Of a stretch of DNA of 64,000 bases, positions 45,399 to 53,589 are shown one piece after another. Source of the stretch: Paenibacillus sp. 19GGS1-52 (lineage in GTDB: Bacteria; Bacillota; Bacilli; Paenibacillales; Paenibacillaceae); NCBI RefSeq assembly GCF_022369515.1, contig NZ_CP059724.1, positions 5,394,001 through 5,458,000 of the forward strand, read 5' to 3'. Position 1 is the stretch's first letter, and each line of letters starts with the position of its first letter. A program made the translations under genes and the position numbers. The notes below the pieces were generated by a model. That model worked only from the letters and a program-made list of their open reading frames with translations, ran no database searches and was not told the DNA's origin.

Positions 45399-45992
45399 TC
45401 AGATGAAGTTTTCTGGTAATCCCCTTCTTCTTCGGAGCTCTCTTTTAAGAGTGCTCTCACTAATCCGAGTAATATCAACAACTTCTCTCATTGTGTGTGT
45501 TCTTAGCATCTCAGTGGCATAATCCATTTGTCGCTTAGTGAACTTTAGTGGCCTTCCCTCTCGATACCCCTCTTTTTGCCTAGCTATTGCTTTACCGGCC
45601 TGGGTTCTTTCAAGGATCATAGCTCTTTCAAATTCTGCAAATGCGAATAGATTGGTTAATAGCATCTTTCCGACTGGTGTATCCTCAACAAGACCCATAT
45701 TCAAAATGTGTATTATTACACCTCTCCTATGCAGATTTTCAACATACCGTAACCCCTCCGTTACAGTTCTACAGAAACGGTCAAGCTTGGTAACCACTAA
45801 AATGTCTCCGGCAATTAAACCAGCAACTACGGAGTTGAATTTAGGCCGATCTTCTTTAGCTCCGCTATACTGCTCCTCGATAATAAATGCATTATTGTAC
45901 CTGTTTCTAATCTCCATGCTCTGTTGCTCCAAACTATTGCCGTCGAGTTGTGTTCTTGTAGAAACCCTGCAGTAACCAATAATTTTACCCAT
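45399..45992 (-). CDS. Resolvase/invertase-family serine recombinase
   Basis: 197 residues. Catalytic domain with GYCRVSTRTQ (Ser about 11), TKLDRFCRTVTEGL (about 68-81) and NLFAFAEFERAMILERTQAG (about 113-132); a C-terminal DNA-binding part (TMREVVDITRISESTLKREL). This is the Tn3-resolvase/invertase size class, distinct from the large recombinase at 32378. GGGGGTAA precedes the ATG. The 200 bp upstream carry three GGKTCATAA-like repeats that may be its binding sites. It could invert or resolve a local segment, or mark a nested element. Confidence 0.92.
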   Translation of the reverse strand: MGKIIGYCRVSTRTQLDGNSLEQQSMEIRNRYNNAFIIEEQYSGAKEDRPKFNSVVAGLIAGDILVVTKLDRFCRTVTEGLRYVENLHRRGVIIHILNMGLVEDTPVGKMLLTNLFAFAEFERAMILERTQAGKAIARQKEGYREGRPLKFTKRQMDYATEMLRTHTMREVVDITRISESTLKRELRRRRGLPENFI

Positions 45993-46014
45993 TTACCCCC
46001 AACACCCCTTTAAA

Positions 46015-46145
46015 AATCATTTGATTTATGACCCCCAGTTATGACACCTGCTGAACCCGCATTATACCGTCTGGTTTTCACTACAAAAGGAAGGGGCCAA
46101 AACTCAAGAGTTATGACCCTCGCGAGTGACCCTGAATACAATACA
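46015..46145. promoter_or_regulatory. Repeated TTATGACCC sites upstream of the resolvase
   Basis: Three copies of a TTATGACMC motif (near 46026, 46040 and 46111), one beside the palindrome CTCGCGAG. The spacing and position suit a resolvase operator or res site; this is inferred. Confidence 0.4.
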
Positions 46146-46240
46146 GCAGTCCGATGTAACGGATAGTGTTCCTTTAAAGCGAAAAGCATCATTCTTGGGC
46201 TCTGCCCAATTTAGAAGATGTTGCATAACGCTTTCTCAAT

Positions 46241-46666
46241 TCAGTAAGGCTTGCTAAGCATTCTAGTTATTTGATGCTTTAGCACGTTTGACTTATAGTG
46301 CACCAATGCTTTAGATACACCACTTTCATTCCTAGCTAAGTCAATATTATTGATAGTTTCAGCACCAAGAAACGTTTCCATTTTTAGTTCAATCTCTGAA
46401 AGAATCGCTCTAACCTCTTCAACATCTAAATTGAGGAAGGCAGCTGTTAAAATGGGGCTGCCAATCGAACAGTCGTACTTAACACATTGGCGAGAATGGT
46501 CAGGTAAAGTTTGCAAAAAGTCTTCAAACATAAAAAACTCTATAGTTCTAAGGGCATTATATTTCTGCGTTAATAATATCCTTTCTTGAATGTCAATGTG
46601 GTCGGAAAAGATCAACTCAGAATAACGTGCGTGTTGACTTTGTAAAGTAAGAAGAATCTTCAACAT
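46241..46666 (-). CDS. Hypothetical protein
   Basis: About 141 residues. I do not recognise it. It is helical and amphipathic, with no membrane segment. The sequence SRQCVKYDCSIGSPILTAAF (about 58-77) followed by NLDVEEVRAIL looks like a possible HTH, so it might be a small regulator or a recombinase accessory. GGGGGAG is 2 nt from the ATG and 5 nt from a TTG at the next codon, so translation probably starts at that TTG. It lies upstream of the resolvase in the same direction. Confidence 0.65.
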   Translation of the reverse strand: MLKILLTLQSQHARYSELIFSDHIDIQERILLTQKYNALRTIEFFMFEDFLQTLPDHSRQCVKYDCSIGSPILTAAFLNLDVEEVRAILSEIELKMETFLGAETINNIDLARNESGVSKALVHYKSNVLKHQITRMLSKPY

Positions 46667-46915
46667 ATCTCCCCCTTCTTGATTTATACCAAAACACTAA
46701 AACACACCTGTTTGATACCCCTTAACATAGGACTTTAACGGTGTACATCTATGTATTTTGGTCCCGCCTCTACTGTGGAAATTGAACTTATGTCCAGAAA
46801 TAACTTGGGTAATTCATGCTTACAAAAAGGCAAGCAGTATAGACTCAGCGCGGAATATATACTCTTCATTTTTAGTCGATGTCATAATTCTCCGTCTCCT
46901 TCAGTCTTTATATGG

Positions 46916-46951
46916 AGAAAAGACACCTCTATAATACTAGGTGTCTTAAGG
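46916..46951 (-). terminator. Terminator after the intracellular LRR gene
   Basis: AAGACACCT and AGGTGTCTT form a 9-bp stem with a 10-nt loop; the minus strand continues with TTTTC. The rest of 46667-47001 holds no gene. Confidence 0.7.
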
Positions 46952-47001
46952 TATTGAATATTGCCGGTAGGCATTACACTATTTCCGCTTAATACATCAA
47001 A

Positions 47002-47892
47002 CTACGTTCTTTTTCTACGGGCACTATAACCTTCAACGTCATGACTACTAATATGCATCCTTTCCAAGACAGTATAATCAGTAATGGGATTATGTCCCAA
47101 ATAAAGTTTGTTCACCTCTGACATATGAACCAAAGAAGTAATGTCTACAATATTGTTATGACGCAAATTTAAATAATTAATATTCGGACTATTATCTCTA
47201 ATAAAAGACAAATCAGATAGGCAATTATACCTTAAAGTTAAACTATAAAGACTTTGAAGACCCAACAAAGAACCAAACTCGGTGATATTGTTATGAGATA
47301 AATCCAGTTCGGCTAACCACTGACAATCGGCTAAGGGTGATACGTCATTAATATTGCAATGCGTCATGCATAAACAGGTAAGCCTGTTATGCCAAGTGGT
47401 CAACTTCTCACTTTTAGAAATTGATTCATTTTGAGTTACCGATAGTCTCCGCAGTATCTCAAGATCAGAGAAGGATACCCCATTTAAAAATAGATAAGTC
47501 ATGTAGTGTAAGTCCTCTAAAAATGACCAATCATGAGTAGTACTTCCCTTCGCTACATAAAGATCACTCAAATTCGAAAACTGTCGAAGATAATCAAGGT
47601 TTCCAACAGGTACAAATAAGTAAAGCGACGAGATATGCTTAAATAACTTCAGATCCTCCTCCCATAGGCCATTCTCTGATTCAGTTACATTAAAATATAG
47701 GTTTGGTTTGTGCATATTAAACGCTGACCCATCTAGAACCCAAGGGATTGGAAGAATTTCCTCTGATGATGTACTTACAACAATACCCGTGATATTACTA
47801 ATGTTCTGTGAGGTCATTATACTTTGTGACAATCCCAATTGTTTCTCAACAGCTCGTTTAAAGCCATTATCTTTAAATTCAAGATAATTCAT
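47002..47892 (-). CDS. Cytoplasmic leucine-rich-repeat protein
   Basis: 296 residues without signal peptide or membrane helix. From about residue 90 there are at least seven 20-22-residue LRR units of the internalin-like type (LAELDLSHNNITEFGSL, SLYSLTLRYNCLSDLSFI, NINYLNLRHNNIVDITSL, VNKLYLGHNPITDYTVL). The ATG lies 9 nt from a run of nine G that forms its Shine-Dalgarno site, which makes slippage at this tract a possible expression switch. Role unknown; LRRs usually bind other proteins. It lies next to the secreted LRR protein at 48155. Confidence 0.85.
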   Translation of the reverse strand: MNYLEFKDNGFKRAVEKQLGLSQSIMTSQNISNITGIVVSTSSEEILPIPWVLDGSAFNMHKPNLYFNVTESENGLWEEDLKLFKHISSLYLFVPVGNLDYLRQFSNLSDLYVAKGSTTHDWSFLEDLHYMTYLFLNGVSFSDLEILRRLSVTQNESISKSEKLTTWHNRLTCLCMTHCNINDVSPLADCQWLAELDLSHNNITEFGSLLGLQSLYSLTLRYNCLSDLSFIRDNSPNINYLNLRHNNIVDITSLVHMSEVNKLYLGHNPITDYTVLERMHISSHDVEGYSARRKRT

Positions 47893-47901
47893 TGATTAGA
47901 T

Positions 47902-47910
47902 CCCCCCCCC
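47902..47910 (-). promoter_or_regulatory. Nine-G Shine-Dalgarno tract of the LRR gene
   Basis: A run of nine G (nine C on the plus strand), 9 nt before the ATG at 47892. A change in its length would alter ribosome binding. Confidence 0.6.
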
Positions 47911-48111
47911 TAATTAAAGATGTTTTAACTTTGACATAATAACTTCCTTGAAGGGAATAAAAAAGAGGTTACAGAAAAAATATATTTCTGACTTCATCAC
48001 TCTAAAAAACAACATTTAGCATTTGCATAAGCTACAGAACATCAGCTTGATAAGGATTGCTCTATAAATTATTTAGATTTGCACAATTCAAATTACACCT
48101 CTAAATAAAAT

Positions 48112-48143
48112 AAAAGGCACCTCACGATTTATGAGGTACCTCA
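48112..48143 (-). terminator. Terminator after the surface LRR gene
   Basis: AGGCACCTCA pairs with TGAGGTACCT around a 7-nt loop; the minus strand continues CCTTTTATTTTATT. Confidence 0.75.
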
Positions 48144-48154
48144 AGACTTAGATA

Positions 48155-51100
48155 TTATTCTGCAGGATTGACGAGGAGGAAGTTTTGTTCCTCTTCCAAT
48201 GTAACCTCAGATATTTTCTGACCAATTCCTACATATAAGTTAACCTCTCTAAATTTTTTAACATCTTTAAAAACAACCTTGAAGGACTCAGCTTTCAAGT
48301 TGGAAAGATCAATAAGAGTTTCCGGTTTGGGTTTTACCCTTAACTTCTTCAATAGCACCCCCTTCTCGTCATATACCAGTACGTTCTTTCTTCTCAAATA
48401 AATTACCAGTAGAAGAATTAGTGGTACTGTTACTGTAATCGGAATAATTGGAGCTACTGGATCGCTGCTGCTAGGAGTTTCTACATTTTTAAGTGAAGGG
48501 GGCGGACTTACGGTTACGGCAGGCTTTTGAGGTATATTTTCTTTGCGCACCACAATTTCGATAACAAAATCTATCCGTTGCTTCTTCTTGGATTCTGCTA
48601 GCTCAATTGATGTAAAAACCTCTCTGTCATTTTGATACACTGCAGTATGAGTACTCCCCTGAACCACATCGTTTTGATAAACAATAACCTCTATTGCTGC
48701 ATCCTCTTCAGATCTAGGGTTAGTTAAGATTACCTTGTGTTGTCCAAGCTCTACATTGTCAAATTGATATTGCCCCTTCTCATTTGTGACAGTACGCATG
48801 GGTATGGAGTACAACTCAACTGTTACCCCTCTAATCGGCTGACCAGCTTTATTAGTTACTATTCCATAAACCGTTCCATAAATCTTCGTTTGTTTGTTCT
48901 TTACCGACAGACTTGATTCTGTGGTAGAAGAAGGGGTGGAAATTGAATGTGGTAACTGTACAGGCTTTGATACTATAGGTTGAATTTCTGATTTCGGTGC
49001 CGGTGTTACTACTGTTGTGGATGTTGCCATTGCAGTGGGTGTGGGTATGGGTATGGGTATTGCTGTTGGTGCTTCTGTTGCTGTTGGTGTCGGTGTTGCT
49101 ATTGGTGAAGCTGTTGCTGTCGGTGTTTGTGTCACTATTTCTGTTGGTGTTGGTGTTGGTATTGGTGTTGGTGTTGGTGTTGGTGTTGGTGTTGGTGTCG
49201 CCGTTGCTGTCGGTGTTGCTATTGGTGTCGCCGTTGCTGTCGGTGTTGCTATTGGTGTCGCCGTTGCTGTCGGTGTTGCTATTGGTGTCGCCGTTGCTGT
49301 CGGTGTTGCTATTGGTGTCGCCGTTGCTGTCGGTGTTGCTATTGGTGTCGCCGTTGCTGTCGGTGTTGCTATTGGTGTCGCCGTTGCTGTCGGTGTTGCT
49401 ATTGGTGTCGCCGTTGCTGTCGGTGTTGCTAATGGAGTAGGCGATGGATTTATACTAGAGGTCGGTTCAAGATCTCTTTTCTTGTAGTGAAATGTAAGCC
49501 CTTGGAAACTATTTTGTTCAGTTAGGACAACTATTCTCGTGGCTTCACCTACTAGCGTATACCCCTCTATTACAGATTCAGCTGTATATATTTGCTCACC
49601 CAAGGAAAGGTTTGTTAATGAAACTTTTTCTTTAACTGGATTGTTGCTGCCTTCCTCTAAAAACTCTACCTTTATTCCACCCTCGATTTTAGAATACGTG
49701 AAGAAGACAGTTCTATATTCATTTCTACCCAAAGCTACATCGACTATTGAAGAAGATATTAATCGATAACCGCTTATATTCCTGCACTGGAAGATGTAAT
49801 ACCCCACTTCATATTGACTATATTCCGGTGAGAGTAAGTCATTACCGGTTCCGTCAACATACTTAATAGTTATGCCTCCTGTCGCTTTTACAAAATGAGC
49901 AACTGCTGTCTTGTCTGCATCCATTATTATGCTTAGTGATGAAGTATAGTAGTCCGAACCGTTCACAGTCCATTTTTCAAAATAATACCCCTGTGCAGGT
50001 GTAGCGCTTAATACCGCAACTTTTGATTCATCGAGCATCTCTATACTTCCATCTCCAGGAGTTGTAGTTCCTTCACCAATTTTGCTGACTGCTAAAGAAT
50101 GTTTAGGCATCTCTATTTTTTTGTAGTAAAAGGTTATTGTTCTAGAACCAGAATCTGCTTTTACAACATCGGTAGGGTAAGTACCAAGAAATACCCCATC
50201 CTGATAAATGGATAGCTCCACTTGACCTGTACCTACAGCAATTACATTTTTAATATCATCATTAACTTTGAGAATCGTAGGATCAGAAGATATAAAGCTG
50301 TAGTTTGAAACAACATCTGGTCGAAGATAGGAATAATTACCATAATAATCCAACCAAGTGCGATACAAGAGGTCAGGCTGTGTAAAGTTGTTCTCAAATT
50401 CCACTGTCTGGTTAGTAGACTCTATCGCTTGATACCCGGGAATATTTTTTGGCGCATAAGTGAGCGGAACTCCAACAGGAGCATCATATACAATTTCACT
50501 GTCCAGCATCCTTTCACCGTCATCTACCTCTCGATAATATACACTTATTGAATTACGGGCTGTACCTTGCTTCAGTAGAAACCCATTCTGCGGATACATA
50601 TCGATAAGTTGAGAAGTAAAGGGGATTTCATCTGATGCATTCCTGAGGTAATTGTAGTTTCCATAAAAATGAAAACAACTCAGTGTATTGTTTAATCCAT
50701 TCAGACTAGTCAACTTGTTGTTCCCTACATTTAGCGTATATTTAACAATAGCTAAGCTATTTAGTGCACTTAGATTAGTTAGGTTGTTATATGAAAGGTT
50801 AAGCGTAGCCACTTTACTCAACTGACTAATACCAGAAATATCAACCAACTGATTATTGCTGAAATCCAAACTGAAGTCACAGGAGTTTTCATAATTGTTG
50901 ATACCAATTATAAAGCGATCAAACGGAGTTAATTTATTTATGCCATTTAGATTTGTGAGTCTGTTATATTGCAGATAGAGCTTTTCCACATGTTCTAAAT
51001 CCCCCAACCCCTCTATTGAGGCCAACTCATTATTATTGAGAAAAAGAGACTGTACACTCTGCAGATTCTCCAAACCATTAACATTCGTCAATATATTATG

Positions 51101-51676
51101 ACTAATATCAATAGTTCCGACTGAGACAATTCCTTCAAGTCCATCAACCGAAGTAAGCAAGTTTCCTGACAAGTCTAGATCATAAGGAGTTATAGTTCTA
51201 GAATTAAAAATTTCCATACCGGTTAAACTCACAATTCCTTTCTCCGGTGCATTGAAAAAATAGTCCTTCAACCCGATACCCCGAAGATCCTCTTCACTTA
51301 TCGTGCTGCTGAGATCTCCAGACCATCCATTCTTATTGAGCCACTCCACTACATATGCCGCTAAATTCCTGTCAGCGAAGAGTGTTTCTATTACAACTGA
51401 TCTTCCTTCGTTAAAATCATTTAAAGCATCTTCCGGGGTGGTTATAGATACTGCCTTGTACACATCGTTTGTGACTGTCGGCATATTCTCGTAGACTGCT
51501 TCTGTTACCGTACGCTCCCCCGCAGGAGAACGTTGTTCACCATACAGTTTAATGCTTTGTGCCTCAGCTGATACCCCGAGAGGAACGCACAATAAAGACG
51601 CGATCAGCAAATATACGATGCGCTTTACCATTCTCTTGTTTTTTTGAGCCTTCAAATTATCCATCTCCCCCATCAA
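48155..51676 (-). CDS. Secreted, membrane-anchored leucine-rich-repeat surface protein
   Basis: About 1173 residues. Signal peptide at 15-40 (LIASLLCVPLGVSAEA), LRR domain at about 130-350 (DLSGNLLTSVDGLEGI and similar), then MucBP-like repeats (GITIKYVDGTGNDLL, KVEFLEEGSNNPVKE), a Thr/Pro/Ala spacer (about 750-880) encoded by eight 30-bp DNA repeats, a carboxypeptidase-regulatory-like domain (GIVTNKAGQPIRGVTVEL), and a membrane helix (IIPITVTVPLILLLVIYLR) followed by about 75 cytoplasmic residues. There is no LPxTG. It probably acts as an adhesin or surface receptor. GGGGGAG lies a few bases before ATG/TTG starts at 51664-51670; the exact start is uncertain. Confidence 0.85.
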   Translation of the reverse strand: MMGEMDNLKAQKNKRMVKRIVYLLIASLLCVPLGVSAEAQSIKLYGEQRSPAGERTVTEAVYENMPTVTNDVYKAVSITTPEDALNDFNEGRSVVIETLFADRNLAAYVVEWLNKNGWSGDLSSTISEEDLRGIGLKDYFFNAPEKGIVSLTGMEIFNSRTITPYDLDLSGNLLTSVDGLEGIVSVGTIDISHNILTNVNGLENLQSVQSLFLNNNELASIEGLGDLEHVEKLYLQYNRLTNLNGINKLTPFDRFIIGINNYENSCDFSLDFSNNQLVDISGISQLSKVATLNLSYNNLTNLSALNSLAIVKYTLNVGNNKLTSLNGLNNTLSCFHFYGNYNYLRNASDEIPFTSQLIDMYPQNGFLLKQGTARNSISVYYREVDDGERMLDSEIVYDAPVGVPLTYAPKNIPGYQAIESTNQTVEFENNFTQPDLLYRTWLDYYGNYSYLRPDVVSNYSFISSDPTILKVNDDIKNVIAVGTGQVELSIYQDGVFLGTYPTDVVKADSGSRTITFYYKKIEMPKHSLAVSKIGEGTTTPGDGSIEMLDESKVAVLSATPAQGYYFEKWTVNGSDYYTSSLSIIMDADKTAVAHFVKATGGITIKYVDGTGNDLLSPEYSQYEVGYYIFQCRNISGYRLISSSIVDVALGRNEYRTVFFTYSKIEGGIKVEFLEEGSNNPVKEKVSLTNLSLGEQIYTAESVIEGYTLVGEATRIVVLTEQNSFQGLTFHYKKRDLEPTSSINPSPTPLATPTATATPIATPTATATPIATPTATATPIATPTATATPIATPTATATPIATPTATATPIATPTATATPIATPTATATPTPTPTPTPTPIPTPTPTEIVTQTPTATASPIATPTPTATEAPTAIPIPIPTPTAMATSTTVVTPAPKSEIQPIVSKPVQLPHSISTPSSTTESSLSVKNKQTKIYGTVYGIVTNKAGQPIRGVTVELYSIPMRTVTNEKGQYQFDNVELGQHKVILTNPRSEEDAAIEVIVYQNDVVQGSTHTAVYQNDREVFTSIELAESKKKQRIDFVIEIVVRKENIPQKPAVTVSPPPSLKNVETPSSSDPVAPIIPITVTVPLILLLVIYLRRKNVLVYDEKGVLLKKLRVKPKPETLIDLSNLKAESFKVVFKDVKKFREVNLYVGIGQKISEVTLEEEQNFLLVNPAE
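49144..49198. repeat. GGTGTT hexamer repeats
   Basis: An imperfect run of GGTGTT units encoding Thr-Pro dipeptides on the minus strand, next to the 30-bp array. Confidence 0.8.
49200..49439. repeat. Eight tandem 30-bp repeats in the surface LRR gene
   Basis: The unit GCCGTTGCTGTCGGTGTTGC + TATTGGTGTC is repeated seven times without change and once with changes. On the minus strand it encodes a ten-residue IATPTATATP unit. The perfect identity implies recent expansion by slippage or recombination, so copy number probably varies between strains. Confidence 0.95.
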
Positions 51677-52044
51677 TTCATTTACCGCCTATAATTAATG
51701 AAGGGGATCATGGCTTAAGTGTGGAAATGAACTCGTATCTATAGAATGTAGCTAAGATCGCAATACAAAAAACAGTTACCCCTCACGCAGCAACTGCCCT
51801 GCAAAAAGATACTACCGGTTATGCATAAGTAAACAGAACTTAAATAAGAAACTTCCCACATTGCAAGAAATACGGATGGCACCAACTCATAGAGTTCCAA
51901 TCTAAAATTACATCTAGTGTTAAAGCTAACCATAAGATGACCAGAGCAATAATTATTAGTCTTACTTTTACATACAACTGAGGTTCACTCTTTTCAAATT
52001 GTACGTAGGAAACAATTAAATAAAGAAAAAACCATTTCTAAAAG
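51677..52044. other. Gene-free stretch
   Basis: About 370 bp upstream of the surface LRR gene. I see no convincing gene; it should contain that gene's promoter. Confidence 0.4.
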
Positions 52045-52076
52045 AAAGATCCATGGCTAAAATGCCATGGATCTTT
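52045..52076 (-). terminator. Terminator after the DUF3791/DUF3990 module
   Basis: AAAGATCCATGGC and GCCATGGATCTTT form a perfect 13-bp stem with a 6-nt loop. Confidence 0.8.
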
Positions 52077-52141
52077 GATGATTCTTCCTCTGCTATCCCT
52101 CCGCGAGATTAACAGACCCAGTAGTAACTCCGGATAGATTG

Positions 52142-52360
52142 CTATAGCTTAATCCCCTTCTCTAAGAGAAACTCATCAGCTATATAGTAAGGGCTTTCTG
52201 ACCACAACATAGTACTCCTATCACTCAATAACTCATAGGTTAGGGAAGTGTAAAACACGTTCAGCACTTCAAAATTCGGTAAGTTCAACCACTGAGCTAA
52301 AATTATGATTGTAGCCGTTACCTTTGCACGAACTGAAAAGTTGAATTTTTTAGTGTCCAT
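52142..52360 (-). CDS. DUF3791-like small protein (candidate antitoxin)
   Basis: 72 residues. The helical N-terminal half and the end TMLWSESPYYIADEFLLEKGIKL match the DUF3791-type proteins encoded next to DUF3990 genes. Its ATG overlaps the stop of the DUF3990 gene at 52360, so the two are coupled. In such loci the small DUF3791 protein is generally taken to be the antitoxin of the DUF3990 protein; that role has not been shown here. A perfect terminator ends the unit. Confidence 0.7.
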   Translation of the reverse strand: MDTKKFNFSVRAKVTATIIILAQWLNLPNFEVLNVFYTSLTYELLSDRSTMLWSESPYYIADEFLLEKGIKL

Positions 52361-52872
52361 TAGCCTACGCTTCCTAGAAAGGTTAAGGCCTTTATCGCTT
52401 TTTCTGAGGAAAAATAAATCTGCTCCTTAAGTTTTATAGATCCCATAAGTTCTATAAATAGCATTTTCCCGCTGATGTCAAAACCATAGATGCCTTCTTG
52501 ATACCCATCTAGAAAAAATCTTGCATCGTCATCTGCTACTGGCCCTTTTACAATATCGTAATTATGGCATACCCCTCTAGTTGTTCTGCACTTTACTACA
52601 AAACCCAACCACTCAATATTTGCAGACTCGAAGACTTTAACTGATAAGTCCTCTACCCCTTCAAGTCGGTACTTGGAGACTGTGGGAGTTCCGTTTTTCT
52701 TCCTATTAGTTGCCGACTCTGCCCAAAGAATCGCCTGTTTCTTACTTGTAGTGGTGTAGAAGCCCTTTCCGAAGTCCAAGAAATCTCTTTCCTTATCTAG
52801 ATCGATAACAGGCAAAAAAATATTACTTCCATGATAAAGAAAGGCGTCTGAGCTAAGTAAACTAGAGTGCAT
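52360..52872 (-). CDS. DUF3990 protein, ADP-ribosyltransferase-like (candidate toxin)
   Basis: 170 residues. The start has the ART-like features FLYHGSNIFLPV (about 11-22) and DFGKGFYTTTSKKQAILWAE (about 32-51), the DUF3990 hallmark. The YHGS and FGKGFYTT elements resemble the NAD-binding parts of ADP-ribosyltransferases. The remaining part (VVKCRTTRGVCHNYDIVKGP, VADDDARFFLDGY) is also typical. It is followed by a DUF3791-like gene and preceded by a frameshifted second one, overlapping both. Expected role: a toxin modifying a cellular target with ADP-ribose; target unknown. Confidence 0.8.
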   Translation of the reverse strand: MHSSLLSSDAFLYHGSNIFLPVIDLDKERDFLDFGKGFYTTTSKKQAILWAESATNRKKNGTPTVSKYRLEGVEDLSVKVFESANIEWLGFVVKCRTTRGVCHNYDIVKGPVADDDARFFLDGYQEGIYGFDISGKMLFIELMGSIKLKEQIYFSSEKAIKALTFLGSVG

Positions 52873-53075
52873 CTATATCTACCCCTCTTTCCCTTAAGAC
52901 ATCTTCTAACCATCCTATCAAGTAGAAATTACCTACGGTATGCAACAATTCATAGCAATCTTCTATAAGAGGTAAGAGCTTTACGCTGTTGAAAATTTCT
53001 AGTACTTTATTTCCCCTGATACCCCACGCCACTTTACACAGCTCTATGCTGTCTACTTTTTAGCTTAATATTCAT
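52862..53075 (-). pseudogene. Second DUF3791-like gene, frameshifted in an A-run
   Basis: The minus strand from the ATG at 53075 reads MNIKLK, then loses frame in a run of five A (53057-53061). With four A it continues VDSIELCKVAWGIRG, KVLEIFNSVKLLPLIEDCYE, LLHTVGNFYLIGWLEDVLRE and stops overlapping the DUF3990 start. The CYELLHTxG block is the DUF3791 signature. The gene sits ahead of the DUF3990 gene, giving the DUF3791-DUF3990-DUF3791 layout. The lesion could be a sequencing error or could affect only one antitoxin. Confidence 0.7.
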
Positions 53076-53139
53076 TCTTCCGTACTTCGATGCCGCATAG
53101 GTCACCGTCCAGTCATATACGTTTGTTTAATTAATACAC

Positions 53140-53532
53140 TTACACCCTATCCAATGTATTTGCCGAAGTGAAAATATTACGCATGCGAAACTCATAAGGC
53201 GACTCTACGAGTAGAACTATTCGCAATGTCCCTTTAGCATCAAGGCTGAATACTGGCTTGTCTAGGAAGTACTTAGGCTTGATTACCCACTCTGGGGGTC
53301 TTACTTTATAATCGAAGCAGATTTTGTGTACTGTTCCTGCTAGAAAGGCATAGTCTCTTTGAGTGATGTTTTCGTATTGGTCTGGTTCATCCGCTACCAG
53401 TGCAAACCGCTCTTCTGATGTTAGGGCTGGATAGTAAAAAGCATCAAGGAAGTTACCCAAATAGTGCCATAGATTGATATTTTCATTCTGATTAGACGAA
53501 AATAACTGCACCAACTCTTTCATTGTTGTCAA
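53140..53532 (-). CDS. Hypothetical protein paired with the Fic-like gene
   Basis: 130 residues from a TTG with AGGAGG about 10 nt upstream. Helical N-terminal part; the C-terminal LRIVLLVESPYEFRMRNIFT looks like a conserved strand/helix end. I do not recognise the family. It is 57 bp downstream of the Fic-like gene in the same direction and so is probably co-transcribed; it could be the immunity or partner protein. No membrane segment. Confidence 0.65.
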   Translation of the reverse strand: MTTMKELVQLFSSNQNENINLWHYLGNFLDAFYYPALTSEERFALVADEPDQYENITQRDYAFLAGTVHKICFDYKVRPPEWVIKPKYFLDKPVFSLDAKGTLRIVLLVESPYEFRMRNIFTSANTLDRV

Positions 53533-53589
53533 TTTTATCTAACCTCCTGAATATTTCCAATGTATATGTCGACAAACTGCAACTGAGTG

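Noticed and set aside
49200..49439. CRISPR-like array
   Set aside because: The 30-bp units are directly adjacent with no spacers and are in frame within a gene.
48997..49487. Long plus-strand open frames rich in Leu/Val or Gly/Val across the 30-bp repeats
   Set aside because: They arise from reading the Thr/Pro repeat of the surface LRR gene on the wrong strand and have no ribosome site.
51739..51933. A 64-codon hydrophobic minus-strand open frame
   Set aside because: No ribosome site, unusual Cys-rich composition and no neighbour relation; treated as non-coding.
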